DNA of 64,000 bases from Syncephalis fuscata (Eukaryota; Zoopagomycota; Zoopagomycetes; Zoopagales; Piptocephalidaceae): positions 496,001-560,000 of the forward strand of contig JAHLTZ010000008.1 in NCBI GenBank assembly GCA_025786725.1. The letters are read 5' to 3'. The translations under genes were made by a program, and so were the position numbers. Shown piece after piece: positions 1-13,353 of the stretch. A model generated the notes under the pieces. It did no database searches. It saw only the letters and a program-made list of their open reading frames with translations, and was not told the DNA's origin. Position 1 is the stretch's first letter. Each line of letters starts with the position of its first letter.

Positions 1-341
1 TGGCGATGCTTTTATCGTATTGCCAAGTAGCAAGCAATTAAACTAAATGGTTTGATTTGAATTTAAAACCGCTGTTTCAGTTAGTACTGAAAGACTGTAA
101 TGATTGGAACAAATTATTCAATACGGTAAAACCAGTGAGAATTAAGCCACTTTGAGTTAGCTTGTGAGACATGTGGCTGTTTTTCACGATGATTGCTGGC
201 CACACAGCCATATCCAGTTTTCATGGCTACAATAAGTTATTACGTAAGTTATCAATTTTCAAATGTGAGAGTCAAAGCAAAGTTCAATCCAGAGTTGTAA
301 TGATTATTTTAATTAATATGCGTAATTCAGCATACTGCCTG
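1..341. other. 3' flank of the DHA2 transporter gene, no gene seen
   Basis: AT-rich sequence beyond the stop codon of the minus-strand transporter. A 67-codon open frame at 171-374 overlaps the end of that gene and has no family resemblance, so I do not call it. Confidence 0.5.
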
Positions 342-2268
342 CTATACGAAATCAATTTCCAACGATCGCAATGAGACATTAATTGTTGTCATGTTGTCTT
401 TAGATTCGTTACTATTCTCTGGCATTCTGTTTTCTACAGATTCTACGCGTTTCCAGTCTAGAAATATGCATAATAAAAATGATATTCCTCCCATAATAGT
501 TCCTGAATAAAATACCATGCTTAAAGCATCGGCGAATGCATGCTGTCCTTTGGCTATTATTGCTTTATCTTGCTTGTATAGTGCATAAATATTGCTGTGA
601 ATACTGGAAACAAGCTAAATTCATGTTAGAAAATAATTAGATATGTTATTACAACGTATTTACTTCTTCGGTAATATCAGGAATATATTTGTAAAGCCGA
701 CTTGTTAATACACCATTGAAAATGGTACCACAGGTTGCAACACCAATTACACTTCCAATGACACGGAAAAAGAACAACATAGAGGTTGCAGTTGCAAGAT
801 CTATTGCTTGTAAGTCATTATCACCAGCATAATACAACCGCCTACCTGACTTTCTTGCTGTAGCTTGAGCTGCAAACAAAATTGGCTGCATACTGATACC
901 AACACCAAGGCCAGCTAAAACCATATAGCCAATTTCACTTGATAATAGGCTACTTTGTGTCATACTACCCATAAGTGCGGTACCAACGGTTATGCAAATG
1001 CTACCAAGCATAATGAATGGTACGGTATATCCCGTAGCACTGATCAAAAAGCCTATAGCAATTTCGGCCATTGCTCCGCCCAATACCATTGGCAATGTTT
1101 TTAATCCTGAAATTGTTGCACTTTCTCCTCTTACTGCCTGTCGATCAGCGATGTATTAGATAGTGATTAAACATTGCATATCCACTACTTGCCTGATACC
1201 ATAGTGGCACATAGAATAATCCCACCATAAAAGCCATACCCAAAAAGAAATAAAGTATGAAGGGAATAAATACATTGCGATGATGAAATAGTTGGCGTGG
1301 CATAATAGGCTGACTTGCTAGGTAAAACTCTACAACTACAAACAGAATAGATAGTACGGCTGATACTACTAGCAAACTAATGATTATTGGCGATGACCAG
1401 GCATAAGATTGACCACCCCAGCTTAATGCCAGTAGTAGACATACAGTTGCTGCACTGACCAAAAGCGTGCCTACGTAGTCTATTTTTTTCAACTTATCGA
1501 CCATCGAGCCTTTTGGAGGCGGAAGTTTAAGCCATAGCATAATGATCAACATCGAGGCTGCTCCCAGTGGCAAATTAATGTAAAATACCCAACGCCATGA
1601 AATATGGTCGGTAAAAGCACCGCCCAAAAGCGGCCCAATCACCGAGGATATAGCAAATGTTGTTATTAAAATACCTTGGTATTTGCCACGATCTCTTAAA
1701 GACACAATTTCTATATGAGTATATTAGCATTAATGTGGTGTCTTGGTGTGAATTAAAGGCAGCTCATTAACGTACCAGATACAATAATCACACCTAACGA
1801 ATTGATGGCTCCACCACCAATTCCTGCAACGGCTCTTCCAATAATCAACATAGGCATAGATGATGCGCCACCACATATTGCACTGCCACCAAGAAAAAAG
1901 ATTACAGCAAGTAACAACAAGGATCGTCGGCCGAAAATATCCGACAGCCAACCAAATAGCGGCGAAAATATGGTACTGGTAAGTAGATAGGCTGTTGCTA
2001 TCCAAGACACTTTGTCCAGACCACCTAAGGATGATGCTACCGCTGGTGTTGCCGTTACCACAATAGTTGCGTCTAGCGAGGCCAAAAAGTATACCATGCT
2101 TACTCTAGTATGCAATATTAATATTAAGAGTGAGCCATAACCGGTTTCTTACCCTATAAATATTACTATGACTTGTTTAAATGGCAGTGGCGTTGTTTCT
2201 GTGTCATCATAACGTAAAGTAGGCGTGACTGGAGTGCTATTTCCATTATTAGTACTTATCGATGTCAT
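342..2268 (-). CDS. DHA2-type major facilitator drug:H+ antiporter (14 TM)
   Basis: Predicted plasma- or vacuolar-membrane drug/proton antiporter of the DHA2 branch of the major facilitator superfamily. Exons on the minus strand: 2268-2153, 2098-1776, 1710-1193, 1137-656 and 603-342; total 1701 nt, 566 aa, about the usual length for 14-TM members. Visible family motifs are LDATIV in TM1, GWLSDIFGRR (motif A), GRAVAGIGGGAINSL in TM4-5 and the loop LRDRGKYQGI. The intron 1192-1138 (55 nt) starts CAG|GCAAGT and ends CAG, a GC-AG intron; it restores YQAVRGES, the expected sequence after TM8. The donor at 655 (GTTGTA) is weak, but it is the choice that keeps frame into a convincing last helix (HAFADALSMVFYSG). 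Substrate unknown. The family call is firm; the last exon junction is less sure. Confidence 0.88.
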
Positions 2269-2906
2269 TATTTTGCTAGTATAAAAGGTAAAGAAATAAA
2301 TAGCGCTAGTAGGGGAGTACATAGATTATTTTTTGCTATAAAAGCAGGCCTTGTGTTTAGCAACACGTGGAAAACAATCAAATTGAAAACAAAGGCTGCG
2401 TATATTTGAGCAACACTTGGTGTTTATATCATGCTTTAATATGATCATCATTAGAAATATGGCCCAATATGAATTGCATATCTGAGTCAATATTATTTTG
2501 TGCTATTTCTCTAGTATCATTAAAATTTATTTATAAACTAATAGGATTTGTAGTAAAGTGTAGTCGCAGTGCAGTAGTTGTTAAAATATACATGATGTCG
2601 TTAGATTCAAGTCGAAACATAGTAATAAACAGTTCATTGAAATTAACGGCTAAGGAATCATTCTTTTGAGCTCATTTCACCATATCATTTACCTTTTAAA
2701 TGTCAGTATATAATGTAGCTATTGTAAAGTCCAAAAGGAGATGCTGCAAACTTGAAATGGTTTTGTTTATTTATGCCATAGCGTTTGTCAACTATTAATG
2801 CCAATTTTTATCAAGTTCTAATATTTGTTTATTATCAAATCTAATAAAAATGTCTACTGCGGAGCAATATTGTAGATAGCCTGTTGCAACCACGAAATTG
2901 ACAAAT
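2269..2906. other. intergenic spacer, nothing recognised
   Basis: Lies between the transporter start and the end of the minus-strand pseudokinase gene. Small open frames here are short and without resemblance to known proteins. It presumably holds the transporter promoter. Confidence 0.4.
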
Positions 2907-4418
2907 TCAATCGTGTTTAGACTGACAATCTTTAACGAGAAACTTTTCCAAATATTGTTGTGGTGTAGGCCGTTGTTGAGGATCACGTTTAAGTATGAAT
3001 TAAGTCGTTCTAGCATTGGTGAAAACTTATATCCATTGTATTCAACGTCCTTTGTAAATACACTCCATACATTTAGGTTAAAGTATCCGTTAGCTATCTC
3101 CTTAAGGTCGCCCTGATAGGCAGGATCGTCCAGTGGAATAGAAACGCAGCCATTAGTAGATCAGCCAAATTAGGTGTAAAGTAGAAATCTGGATGACGGG
3201 GAATATATTGAACATCTCTAAAGTACATTCTGGGTAGAACTTTTTCTGCACCTAACAAGATGGCCGGAGCTTTGTTGCGATCGCTTGAATTGTCAGCGTA
3301 CTCGCTCGAGAAAAAGCCCATAAATTTACTAAGCATAGGTGATACACGATCTCGAGGTTCGTTAGACCTATAGCCTAGTTTGTTAATTTGGCCAATTAAT
3401 TCGGCGATCTTTGCTTTAGCCTGCGCTATGGCCACTTGATTTGTGGGGATTGTACGCGATACGCCATAGAACAGCGCTGCTGCATCCCAAGTATCCTCTA
3501 GACGCGGATCCACAGCTGTTTTCTGGACCCATTCAGTCGAGTAGAGTAGGAATGGAGCTCGAGGTAGTTGTGGAACAACATTGTTTCCTCTGGATATTAA
3601 TGGTGCTGCTTGATCCGTAATACGAACAAAAATACTTGGATTATTTTTTGGCGAATTGACACAAAGCGCTGTAAAATCAATTAATATATGAATAATTGCT
3701 GACTTGTAACAACTTACTGCTAGGATTTATGCCTTTGTGAATCCATCCCGACTGATGCATAATGCTTAGACCTGAAATTTACAACTGATTAATGGTATAT
3801 ACAAAATATACAAAATTATTTACCCACCTTTCATTGTTTGATCCATAAAATTGGGCATTATTTCCGCAAGTTCTAGTCGAGACTTTTGCTTTGCGTATTC
3901 TACCAAAGTTACAGCACACTTTGCTGGTAAAGCATAGCAGAGCATTCCGTTTAATTCAAACGCATACTGAGGCCCTATTAAAGAAATACTTTTAGCCGAA
4001 CCAACGGGAGTAGAGCTCAAACGATAAAGATTCTGCAAAATAAAGATTTACAATTAGTAAACATAGCTCAATAGTATTCCAAGTTTACAAACCTGGTACA
4101 ACTTGAGTTTATCGTTTAATTTTTCGGCCCGGCTACATTCAATGCTAAACTGCTGGTCATTGATATGTCCAGTTGTAACTTGAACACCATTAACAAGCTT
4201 AAACTGCGTGTCAACTACAAGACCAGAAGGGATGGCCATTCTTGATACACCAGCAGCTATTGTTTAATTGATATCAGTTATATGCATTAGTCTCACTATT
4301 ATAACATACCATGTTGGTCATTAGATTTCTCTATACTAGCACCAGTACCATATACGGCCAAGCCAAGTACTAGGACGCCAACAATGGCAGTAAACTGGAA
4401 CTGTTTCATAAAAGTCAT
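2907..4418 (-). CDS. secreted pseudokinase-like protein, two frame breaks
   Basis: Signal peptide at the start (MTFMKQFQF followed by a hydrophobic stretch), then a degenerate protein-kinase fold. Exons: 4418-4310, 4256-4093, 4033-3838, 3771-3718 and 3668-2907. The catalytic-loop equivalent reads GWIHKGINPST, so the HRD aspartate is a glycine; the DFG equivalent reads TDQA. It should therefore be catalytically dead. The C-lobe ends with DPQQRPTPQQYLEKF, a typical kinase subdomain XI, but it is reached only after two -1 shifts, near 3130 and near 2990. Adding one base at each gives 1287 nt (428 aa). A paralogue at 56315-57802 has exons 2 and 4 of identical length (164 and 54 nt), which supports the model. 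Either a decaying gene or one with two consensus deletions. Function unknown; secretion is inferred from the N-terminus. Confidence 0.7.
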
Positions 4419-5270
4419 GATTGGTGTTTCTTTACGATGATGCGAAATAAAGCTTCGTTTTTAAGAAAAATCAAATTAATGTAGAGTAGTTGAAAAGACA
4501 CGACGATAAGCCATTAAATAGCTTTACTGTACACTGTGACATTATTCCAGACTGTATTGCCGAATAGTTGAAAGTTGAAAGTCCGAATTTTTATTGCTTT
4601 ACTGTCTGTTCTATATTTATTTGGTCAATAATGGCTATTTAATGACTATTACTAGATAATTTCATGTGGCAAAGAAGCTATAAAATCTTTAATTGGTCAC
4701 CGAGCTTTTTAGCGATTTTACTTCGTGGTCCCTGCCAAATTTGTAGTATGCCAGATTTGATTGGGATAAACGCCGACCATCCAAAAAAATAGCATAGTTC
4801 GATCATGGGTATTTGCCAAACTTGTACCATGACGAAAATGCCTTCCTACAAAAGATGTGATTTAAACTGGCTTTCAAAACAAAGCTTCAGGAGTTACACT
4901 GATGCCATTGCTCGTTTACAGATTGAATGCTTTGCTGCAATGGTTTCACTTGTTTAGAATTTTTTCAGCATTGGGCTGATACCACATTCCCGCGTCACAC
5001 TCGTGACAATGACTTGTTTCAAATATAACCATCATCCTTGTTTAATTGCTTGAACGAATGCAAAACGTGCGGAGCTACAACTATTGAATAAATAACGTTT
5101 TGATGAGTTCAATTTCCATTTATGAAAGCTACTTGTTTCTGCTTGGTTTCCATATATGGATTTATTCTCAATTTATAATTATATATCTGAAGGACGATAG
5201 GCATTTAGTACAACTCTTTCCGTAAAGCCCATAAACTGCATTTTTTTGTCCTCTACTACTGCATCAATTC
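4419..5270. promoter_or_regulatory. divergent intergenic region between pseudokinase and Anp1-family gene
   Basis: The genes on either side start outward from here, so both promoters should lie in this 850-bp stretch. I see no convincing specific element. Confidence 0.4.
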
Positions 5271-6367
5271 ATGAAGTATTCGTCTCAAAGCCGCCGGCTA
5301 AAGCAGCCACTGACACTGGTAGTCTTCTTTGGCCTTTTCCTGTTTCTAGGTATGTGGCTGGAATAATAGGTAACGTTGCTCTTATTTACACATCGACAGC
5401 AACCCAGCTGTTTAGAACACAGTACCAGAATACAAATGAAAGCGATAAAATCTTTATTGAGCCAGAACGGCCACTAAGACTACTAGACTTTGACAAGCTG
5501 CATAATGAAAACACCACGCTGATCCTTACACCATTGAAGAATGCTGCACGTCATTTGGATGCTTATTTTGAAAATCTCAATCGGCTTGATTTCCCAAAAC
5601 AGAAATTGTCATTGGGTTTTTTGGTGGGCGATTCAAACGATGGCACCTATGAAAAGTTGATGGCACATGTAGAACCAATTAAACACATGTATCAGCGCAT
5701 AACTGTGCTGCGCAAAGATTTCCCTGAAGATCCTTCTGCCCCGCGAAGCGGCATAGAACGCCATGCCTTTGAGGCGCAGGGTCCAAGACGTAAATTAATG
5801 GCCAAAAGTCGGAACTTTCTTCTTTCTGCGCTCGAGGACGAACAATGGATAGTGTGGTGGGATGTGGATGTTATTCAGTTTCCTACCAACATTATTCAAC
5901 AGCTGATTCGACATGACAAAGACGTGCTGGCCACCAATTGCTATTGTAAAATGCCAAATGGCTCGGAAATGGCCTATGATAACAATGCTTGGCATGAAAC
6001 ACCTCAAAGCAGAGAATGGATGGCCACTCGTGATCCAAACGAACTTTTTGTAGAAGGTAAGAACTTAACGGCATGCATTGTTGATGATGCTAATTAAACG
6101 ACATTTTTAGGTTATTATGACAAAATATGGACGAGGCGTATGCCACTAGCATCTTATCGAGACTATCCCAACTTTCCAATTGTCGAGTTGGACGGAGTAG
6201 GTGCCACGTTTCTCATGGTGAAAGCGGATGTTCATCGTGCAGGCGTCAATTTTCCTGCCTTTGTACTCGATCATCAAGTGGAAACAGAAGGACTTGCCAA
6301 AATGGCAAAGAAGGTTGGATTTAAAGTATGGGGGCTTCCTCAGCTTATCGTCTACCACCCTTGTTGA
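5271..6367 (+). CDS. Anp1/Mnn9/Van1-family Golgi glycosyltransferase (copy 1)
   Basis: Type II membrane glycosyltransferase of the Anp1/Mnn9/Van1 family, which in yeast extends alpha-1,6-mannan chains in the Golgi. Exons 5271-5349, 5400-6056 and 6111-6367; 993 nt, 330 aa. The start is the ATG at 5271, because it gives a short basic tail plus a hydrophobic anchor (LTLVVFFGLFLFL) and splices in frame; upstream frame without ATG is ignored. Family marks: ILTPLKNAARHLDAYF, FLVGDSNDGTYE, the metal-binding DXD in WWDVDV, NCYCKMPNG, and VELDGVGATFLMVKADVHR in the last exon with HQVETEGLA. Two more family members lie at 13354-14574 and 14752-15912; all three have a first intron just after the anchor and a last exon of 257 nt. 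Donor sugar and acceptor are inferred from yeast members only. Confidence 0.9.
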
Positions 6368-8099
6368 TTTGCAGTGTATTTTACTTATTTGAACAACTTA
6401 ATATAAAGCGTTTTTTCTTTTTCTAGGTAATCTTTATTTAATTATTCCAAAATTGCAGGCAATAAAGAATTATTAACATAATCCATGTGTGCTATAGCAT
6501 TTTTGCCATTGTTCTATTTCGATATCATTTCTTTATAGCATTATAAGCGTTTATTTAAGGTGAATTACCAAATATATCGTTTATTGGCTTTCTTTTTTCT
6601 TTTTTTGATAGCCATTCCATTAGTAGTTTGTATTTGCTTTTCAATAAAAACCTTTATTTTAACATTATTAATACTAATTTTACATAGCATATTCTTGTAA
6701 TGTATTTTTTATTAAATTAATATTAAAGCATTTAATTAAACTACTTCTATTTTCTTCTTTAGTTACTTGGTTAAAACTACATCATTTTTTTTATTAAATC
6801 AAAACCAGACCAAGTTTTGTAATAAAATAATAGCATCTGTTGAGCTATTACAATTATTAATGTGTATTAAATAATTAAATACGTACTTTTACTTGTACAT
6901 TTGAGGATTTTACATTTGAGGATTTAGTAACATTATTTACAATTGTCAACAAGCCTAGACTTATCAACGGCAATCCTAAGTTCTTTGATACTGATAAACA
7001 TGGCTCCTTCAAATAATTTTAAAAACAACAATTAAATAGAATTTAACGCCTTATTATTTACTAAAATAATCAATGGTTAGAATAAAGTGCTTAAAATCTA
7101 GATTTTATATGAAATAAATAAACTGTAAAGCGCTGTTGTGTTGATTACACCTAAACGTCATAGTAACTGCATTAATACTTATGTGCATCATTCCTCAATA
7201 GTAATGAATAGAACGTAAGCTAAAATATAAATTGGCTATTCAATTCAGTTTTATACAGAGCTAATTTTTATATATTGACATACATAGAATAATTAGCAAA
7301 CCGGGTAAGTTGTAGCTGTAGTTATTATTCCAGTATATTTAGGTGTACATTCGGTAGACGACAAGATTGTTTGACAACTACATCGTATAGTTTATCATAC
7401 ATCAAGATTCAGCTATTGTTTCCGGTCATTCTGCTTTCAAATCGATGGTGTGTTATACTAGCAATAAGACAATGTTCATTGCCGATCCTATTAACAGACA
7501 CGCTTATGATAATAAATACATTACACCGCTCTATAAACGCTGAATAGTACTTTAGACTTGTTTTGTTTATATCTACTATGTTATATGGATGTCATGATAA
7601 TTGCATTATATGGTGAAATGAAATGAGGGCAATGCAGCCACTGACAAGTGATTCAAGGGAGTTGTATCAATTGTATGAATCATTAAAGTATTTATTACGA
7701 TTATTCAGTGTGTGAAGATTTAGATAATTTATATTTACCAAATATGGCAATAGCAGATATTGACTACCACATTTTTCCAGCCACTGTGGTGTGATGACAA
7801 TCTATGTGGGTGCTGTTTAGTATTAGTAATCATATGCACTTTTTGGACCGAAGCATGGTATAATTAGTAACAAAGGGTTACGTAGTGCTTAGCGCCAACT
7901 ATGTAGTGCCAATGCAAAAGCGTTATGATGCTGTATTTTTGGGTATCTATTTACGAGCAGGTTTAAAGATTTCGGCATAATTACTCCGGGCCGATACAAA
8001 GTATGTGTCATAGGGCCAGAACCGTCTCACTCTTGGCAATCGATTCACGCCCACGCTAATATTTATAATGCCAATACGAAACAAAATTATTTACGATAC
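6368..8099. other. intergenic, with a decayed transposon tail
   Basis: AT-rich spacer after copy 1 of the Anp1 family. Apart from the repeat at about 6590-7060 (separate entry) I see no genes. The last few hundred bases should contain the promoter of the hydrolase at 8100. Confidence 0.4.
6590..7060 (-). mobile_element. decayed Mutator-like transposase 3' fragment (copy 1)
   Basis: The stretch around 6600-6680 (TAGTAGTTTGTATTTGC, then TTTTCAATAAA) and further blocks to about 7060 match the sequences at 30630-31300 and 63470-63530. In the 63.5-kb copy this region is the end of a transposase reading frame on the minus strand. Stops interrupt the frame here, so this is a dead relic. Confidence 0.55.
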
Positions 8100-9727
8100 A
8101 TGTCAGTTTTATTCTCGTTTCTACTACTACAGTCGCCTCGGCTATTATACACGCCAGCCACAGTACTACGCACAGCACACGTAACTGCCGTTATTCCTAC
8201 TTGTCAGCCTCGTTTCTACGCCTCTTTAGCCAGCGTTCGTCGTTTTCCTACACCACTATCTGCCACTATGTCTACTGCACCGGCTGTCGATGCTTCTGCA
8301 CTTGTAGAAGATGTTCATAAGCAACAAACACAAGATACAGTTAAATGTCGCTCCTATTTAGGACTCGACCGTTTATCTTACTGGTTTCGCCCCACATCCG
8401 AAGAAGAGTCGCGACAAGCAGAGGCACGGCTACTATTGCGAACACCCGGTTTTGTAGCGGCCGACGATACCAGCAATGCTACAGTAGCAACAGACTCACC
8501 TCCTGCCGCTCACATTCGCTGGGTGGATATTGGAAAAGGTCAATATATTAACACACTGACCTTGGAGCCACCAAATAAGACTGAAGCGGGTGCAACAACT
8601 GAGGATACAAAAGTTTTGGTGTTGGCACACGGTTTTGGTGCAGGCTTGGCTTATTTCTACCGCAATTTTAGCGGTTTAATAAGACCAGGTTGGCGCGTTT
8701 ATGCCATCGATTGGCTAGGCATGGGTCGTAGTGCGCGTGTTGAATTTCCTAGTCATGCAGGTAAAAAATCAAAGGAAGAATACACAGACATGGTAATTAT
8801 CAGTATGTTAATGTGTATCATTAACTAATCAAACCATTAAATTATTAGGCAGAAGAGTTTTTTATTGATTCGTTAGAAAGATGGCGAAAGACTCAAGGTA
8901 TCGAAAAGATGACACTGGCGGGCCATAGTATGGGTGGATATATGTCTACCGTATACTCGCTTCGATATCCGGAACGAGTTGAACGTCTTGTTCTGATATC
9001 ACCTGGTAAATTATATACTATTGCTGCTTATTGCACCAATGCTAATATAAATTGTGTTTAATTAGTTGGCATTCCAGAACAACCATCTGAAACTGAACAA
9101 GCGGGTGCTGCTGCCGAGGCTACTGCCGGCATGGCCAATGAAGTGTCAAAAACAGTAGATCTAGTGGATGACGACACGGCCAATTCAACGAATCAACTCG
9201 ACGATCTACCACCGCCAAAACACGAGTTCCAGGGTCGTCATCCCAATGGACCGCCTCGTAAAATTCCTGGATGGGTTAGCACAATGTGGGATCGTAATTT
9301 CACACCTCAATGGTTTGTAAGAGCCATGGGCCCGTTCGGTCCTCGTCTTGTAAGCACTTATGTTCAAAATCGAATGGCACATCTTTCGGAAGAAGATCGT
9401 GCTGATCTGCAGGCCTATACCTACCATATTTCATCGGCACCCGGCAGTGGCGAATACTCATTAGCTGCAGTTCTGGCACCTGGTGCACATGCTAGACGGC
9501 CACTAAAAGACCGTCTGCCTAATATCTGCATGCCGACGACATTCATCTATGGCGACAAAGATTGGATGGATTATCGCCATGCTGTACGGGCTCAACCTCA
9601 CATGAAGGTTGAAACGGAAGTGGTGCGTATTCCTAATGGCGGTCATCATATGTATATGGAAAATCCTGAAGTATTTGCTGAAACAATGCAAACAGAAATG
9701 GAGAAAGCGGAACTAGGAACCAAATAG
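8100..9727 (+). CDS. alpha/beta hydrolase, ABHD4/5-CLD1-like lipid (de)acylase
   Basis: Exons 8100-8792, 8849-9005 and 9066-9727; 1512 nt, 503 aa. The fold is visible as [18 protein letters not shown] (oxyanion region), [13 protein letters not shown], the nucleophile elbow GHSMGG, GDKDWMD (acid) and [13 protein letters not shown] (catalytic His). Members include human ABHD5/ABHD4 and yeast Cld1, a mitochondrial cardiolipin deacylase. The serine is kept here, unlike ABHD5, so an active hydrolase is likely. The HX4D motif of the family is altered (Glu or Asn at the D position). The first 60 residues are Arg/Ser-rich with few acids, compatible with a mitochondrial presequence; an internal ATG at 8270 could give a form without it. 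Exact substrate not determinable. Confidence 0.87.
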
Positions 9728-10306
9728 CTAAATGAACTACTTGTATAACAAATAAATAAATTATATCATAATGACTGATGTTATATTATTGAATATTGGT
9801 ATCGATCATCATGCTACATAAATATCATAAGATGAATATGGTTTAGGATGCGTTATATAGCAAGGTACGCATATTGTTTATTGTAGAAAAATAATTACGT
9901 TTTACAATTAATTGAGCATAAGGACCAAGTATAATGTTAGTTATTTATTTAGTTATTTATTTATTTCATTCTTATTACAGTAATATCAAATCATTAGATT
10001 ATAGTATGATTTGGGTGCCAAATGACTTTTGTTGATAACATTCGCGTAATTGAACTACACATTCAATCTATTGAACATGATGGTAAGTGGTGAGGTAACA
10101 TCAGTCATCAAAATAATTAACATATTCTATTCTGTATTTTATGACAAAGTTTTTATTACAAAATAATGCCGTACATATCATATTTAATACCTTTTAAACT
10201 AGTACTATTATATACATCAACATTAATTAATCTAGTTTATACAACAACATTATTTATTTTTCAACATTGAAAATTAAACGGCCACTTGTAACATGAACAC
10301 AATAGA
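9728..10306. other. convergent spacer between hydrolase and ABC transporter
   Basis: Holds the 3' ends of two convergent genes and one copy of a dispersed repeat at about 9998-10110 (separate entry). No other gene. Confidence 0.45.
9998..10110 (+). repeat. dispersed repeat family, copy A
   Basis: Contains GGGTGCCAAATGACTTTT and, about 70 bases on, CTATTGAACATGATGG followed by a GGTGAGGTAACATCA-like end. The same pair of blocks at similar spacing recurs near 29110-29200 and, reversed, near 20150-20225, 40535-40630 and 46870-46995. Confidence 0.5.
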
Positions 10307-12904
10307 TTATTTCTTTTTGCCCTGGCGTTTGTTAGCAGTTGCAGTCTTGGCACTACTAGAGGTGGTATCGGCTGTCTTTAGTGCCGCAGCTTCTTCAGCC
10401 GTTAGCTCGTGCTCCTCAATGATTTCCTCAGTGGTAATGGTTTCCACAGTAATCGTTTTACCATCTTGTGTTTTGGTCGTTGTTGTTGATACTGATGAAG
10501 ATGAGTGGCTATTGTCGCTAGTGCCGCTCTTCTCTTTGCTGTCATCGCTGCTATCCTTTTTTGCTGCCGATGCACCTTCTTCATCAGCTAAACGGCCACC
10601 GCCACCACGAGCACCACTATGAATACCGCTATTCTCACCAAGTTCCAGCTCATGATTGATATCAGCAATTCGATCACGCAATGAGGAAACATCGGCCAAT
10701 TGACGTTCCAGTTCTTCAATCTCATGTTCAACCGACATTAATTCTTGCTTAGTACCAATCTGTTCGTATGTCCAGCTGCCATCGGTATCGCCTGTAAGAC
10801 GTAACAAATACTTGTGATATTTGAATAGAGATGGTCGATGCGAAATAGTCACCAATGTGATGCCACGGTCCTTGGCGTCGTTATACATTAGGCCCTCAAC
10901 ATCAGCTGATACAGCTGAAGTACACTCATCTAAAATGGCAAATTTTGGATGGTGGTAGAAGACACGCGCCATATTCATGCGCTGTTTCTCACCGCCTGAA
11001 AACACATCCTTCCAGTCTTTAATTGTTTCCCATCCACCTTCACGTGATGGAATGTAGGCTAGATGGACAATTCGAAGAATATCCAATAATCCTCATCAGT
11101 TCGACCAGCGCTAATCATATCTTGATGTGTATGTGGATAGATAACCTGATCACGCAATGAGCCCAATGAAAGGTATGGTCGTTGCGGTACATAGAAGATA
11201 TCATTGGCGGCTGGTCGTTCAAGTATACCGCGATAGGCTGGCCATAAACCGCTAATAATACGTGCAATACCTGTCTTGCCAACACCATTAGGGCCGGTAA
11301 TTAGCAAGTGATCACCTGGATGGACTTCAAATGTCATGTCCGATACAAGTAAATCACCATCTCGTGCAGTTGGTGCAATGACTGGTACTTGATCAAATCG
11401 TAGCAAATCATTGCCAGAAAGAACTTGTCCATTGGCACGTCCATCAACGTACGATGATTCACCGCGACGAAGAGCATGCAATACGGATATTAAGTTGTAC
11501 ACACGAGATGTACGACCGGCCAATTCGGCCAATTCTTTGTACGAATAAAGAATGCGACCACCAGCATCGGCCAATGATGTCATTAGACTAATAAAAATAT
11601 CATTAATTTAATTGTCATATTGCATGCTAGTCTACTAATTACCGTTTGTTTGTAATAAAGCCTTGGGTACGACTGCCTGCTCGCTTGCCATCATCTTCGG
11701 TGGTGGCACCGGCACCACGTGCTGATACTTCACTCTTACCACCACGACCTGCCCATTCCGGATAGAAGACGGGCAGCGCATTGATACATAGGCCAAAGGC
11801 CGACCAGCAGTATTTAATAACGAAATCTTCAAACATATTATAGGCAATACGAATTTTGAATACATGATTGATATGACGAATAAGTCGAGTATAAGTGCGT
11901 TTAAGAATAGACTTTTCAAGATCGGCTCCGTTATAAAAAGCAATCTCTTCAGCATTGGTGATAAGGCGCGAGTGAGCTGATCGATAATCTCCCTAATATA
12001 ATACTATAATTAGTCAACTATTCAGTATTAATGTGTAGTAAATTACCTCTAGTTTTGCCTCAATAGCCGCCAATTTACCAAAAGGTGGAGTGGCAGCTCG
12101 AATAATACGAGCTGTAATGAGGTAATTAATAAACATACCAACCGTACCGTAGAAACCAATGCCTTGGATCAGTTGGTAGTTAAAGATTAGCATATCCAAT
12201 ATGGGCTTGCCCATATTCGAGTAAAGTGATGCTAAATTATCGCAAAATCGTGCTACATCCGTTGTAATATACTGATCGGCATCTTCGACACGGCCATCAA
12301 GATTGCCGATGCGGTAGTATGAAATCGACTTATCGAGGTAAAGATCATGTGCGTAGCGCGTTAAGCGAGTTCGGAAAGCAATGGATAACTTTGATTGCAA
12401 GTAGCGAATCATGCTATTTGTATAGACGGCCGGGACAGCAATAGCAAACCACCAGCCGAGACCACGCATGAAACTCTTACCGTCGGCCGATACAATACTG
12501 CGCACAATCGAGCCGTCTAGCTTGGCTACAACGACCGATAACCAGGTACGCAACACCAAGAATGCCGAGTGCAGTAGAATGATTAGTACTTCTTTCGAGC
12601 GAATACGCGGCACGAGAATAAGGAAGAGCGCCTTAAGCTGGCGGAAGAATTCACGATCGACCGCGACGCGTTGTTTGGCCGCCGGCACTGGAATCGTTGG
12701 AAAGGCCGAGGCATGTGTATCAAATACTCGATCTGGAATACGTGCAGGCGGTGTAAATGTCTTTGACTGGACGGAGCGTTTACGTTGGAACCGGCCTGCT
12801 TGTCGGACGAGTAGCGCAGCAACAACGCTAATAAGGACGCTAGACGACCCGACCGTCAATGCATTACGATGGGAGGATGCGGCCAGCTTTGATAGAACCG
12901 TCAT
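10307..12904 (-). CDS. peroxisomal ABCD-family half-transporter, one frame break
   Basis: Half-size ABC transporter of the ABCD (ALDP/PMP70/Pxa) family that imports very-long-chain acyl-CoA into peroxisomes. Exons 12904-12047, 11992-11643 and 11587-10307. Basic N-terminus, then TM domain with DADQYITTDVARFCDNLASL and the ABCD hallmark EEIAFYNG. Nucleotide-binding domain: Walker A GPNGVGKTG, FSGGEKQRMNMAR (signature), Walker B AILDECTSAVS, and HRPSLFKYHKYLLRL. The Walker A ends GKTG rather than the usual GKSS/GKST. Frame breaks near 11088 within DEDLLDILRIVHL: one T appears missing; restoring the count gives 2490 nt, 829 aa. The C-terminal about 100 residues are an acidic, Ser/Thr-rich tail ending in a Lys-rich patch. 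Whether it pairs as homo- or heterodimer is unknown. Confidence 0.9.
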
Positions 12905-13353
12905 GCTGGACTAATGCACAAGGTGCTGGCGACGTCGACAGTGTCGCAGAGCAATAAACAAGGTAGCGCCTCGTATGTATCAAAGAGGCAAAGGTAGGCA
13001 CTGCAAGAATATGTTGGCCACTGTCCACAGTAAGATAACAATAGCTAGAGAAGACAAAAGGCCGTGTAGAGGTAAAAGGAAGCGTAGAAAAAATGGTAAA
13101 GGATACTAAACGACAATAGTATTGAATTAGAACATCAATCAGTAATAAACAATGATTTTTATTAATACGCTACTGGTATTATTACTATTTACTATAACAC
13201 CTTCATTGATAGCTAATTAGTTTATAATGGCGTGGTGCGTGTATGTGAAATTCATTCTGCGGCTGAAATAGCCGAATCTGAAACATCGGCTTGCTTGATT
13301 GCCGGCCAGGAAGTAAGTAGAATCATAAGGGAGCACGTGATTTTATTAAGGAA
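12905..13353. promoter_or_regulatory. 5' region of the ABCD transporter gene
   Basis: Lies between the ABC transporter start and the 3' end of the next minus-strand gene, so it should hold the transporter promoter. No specific element recognised. Confidence 0.35.
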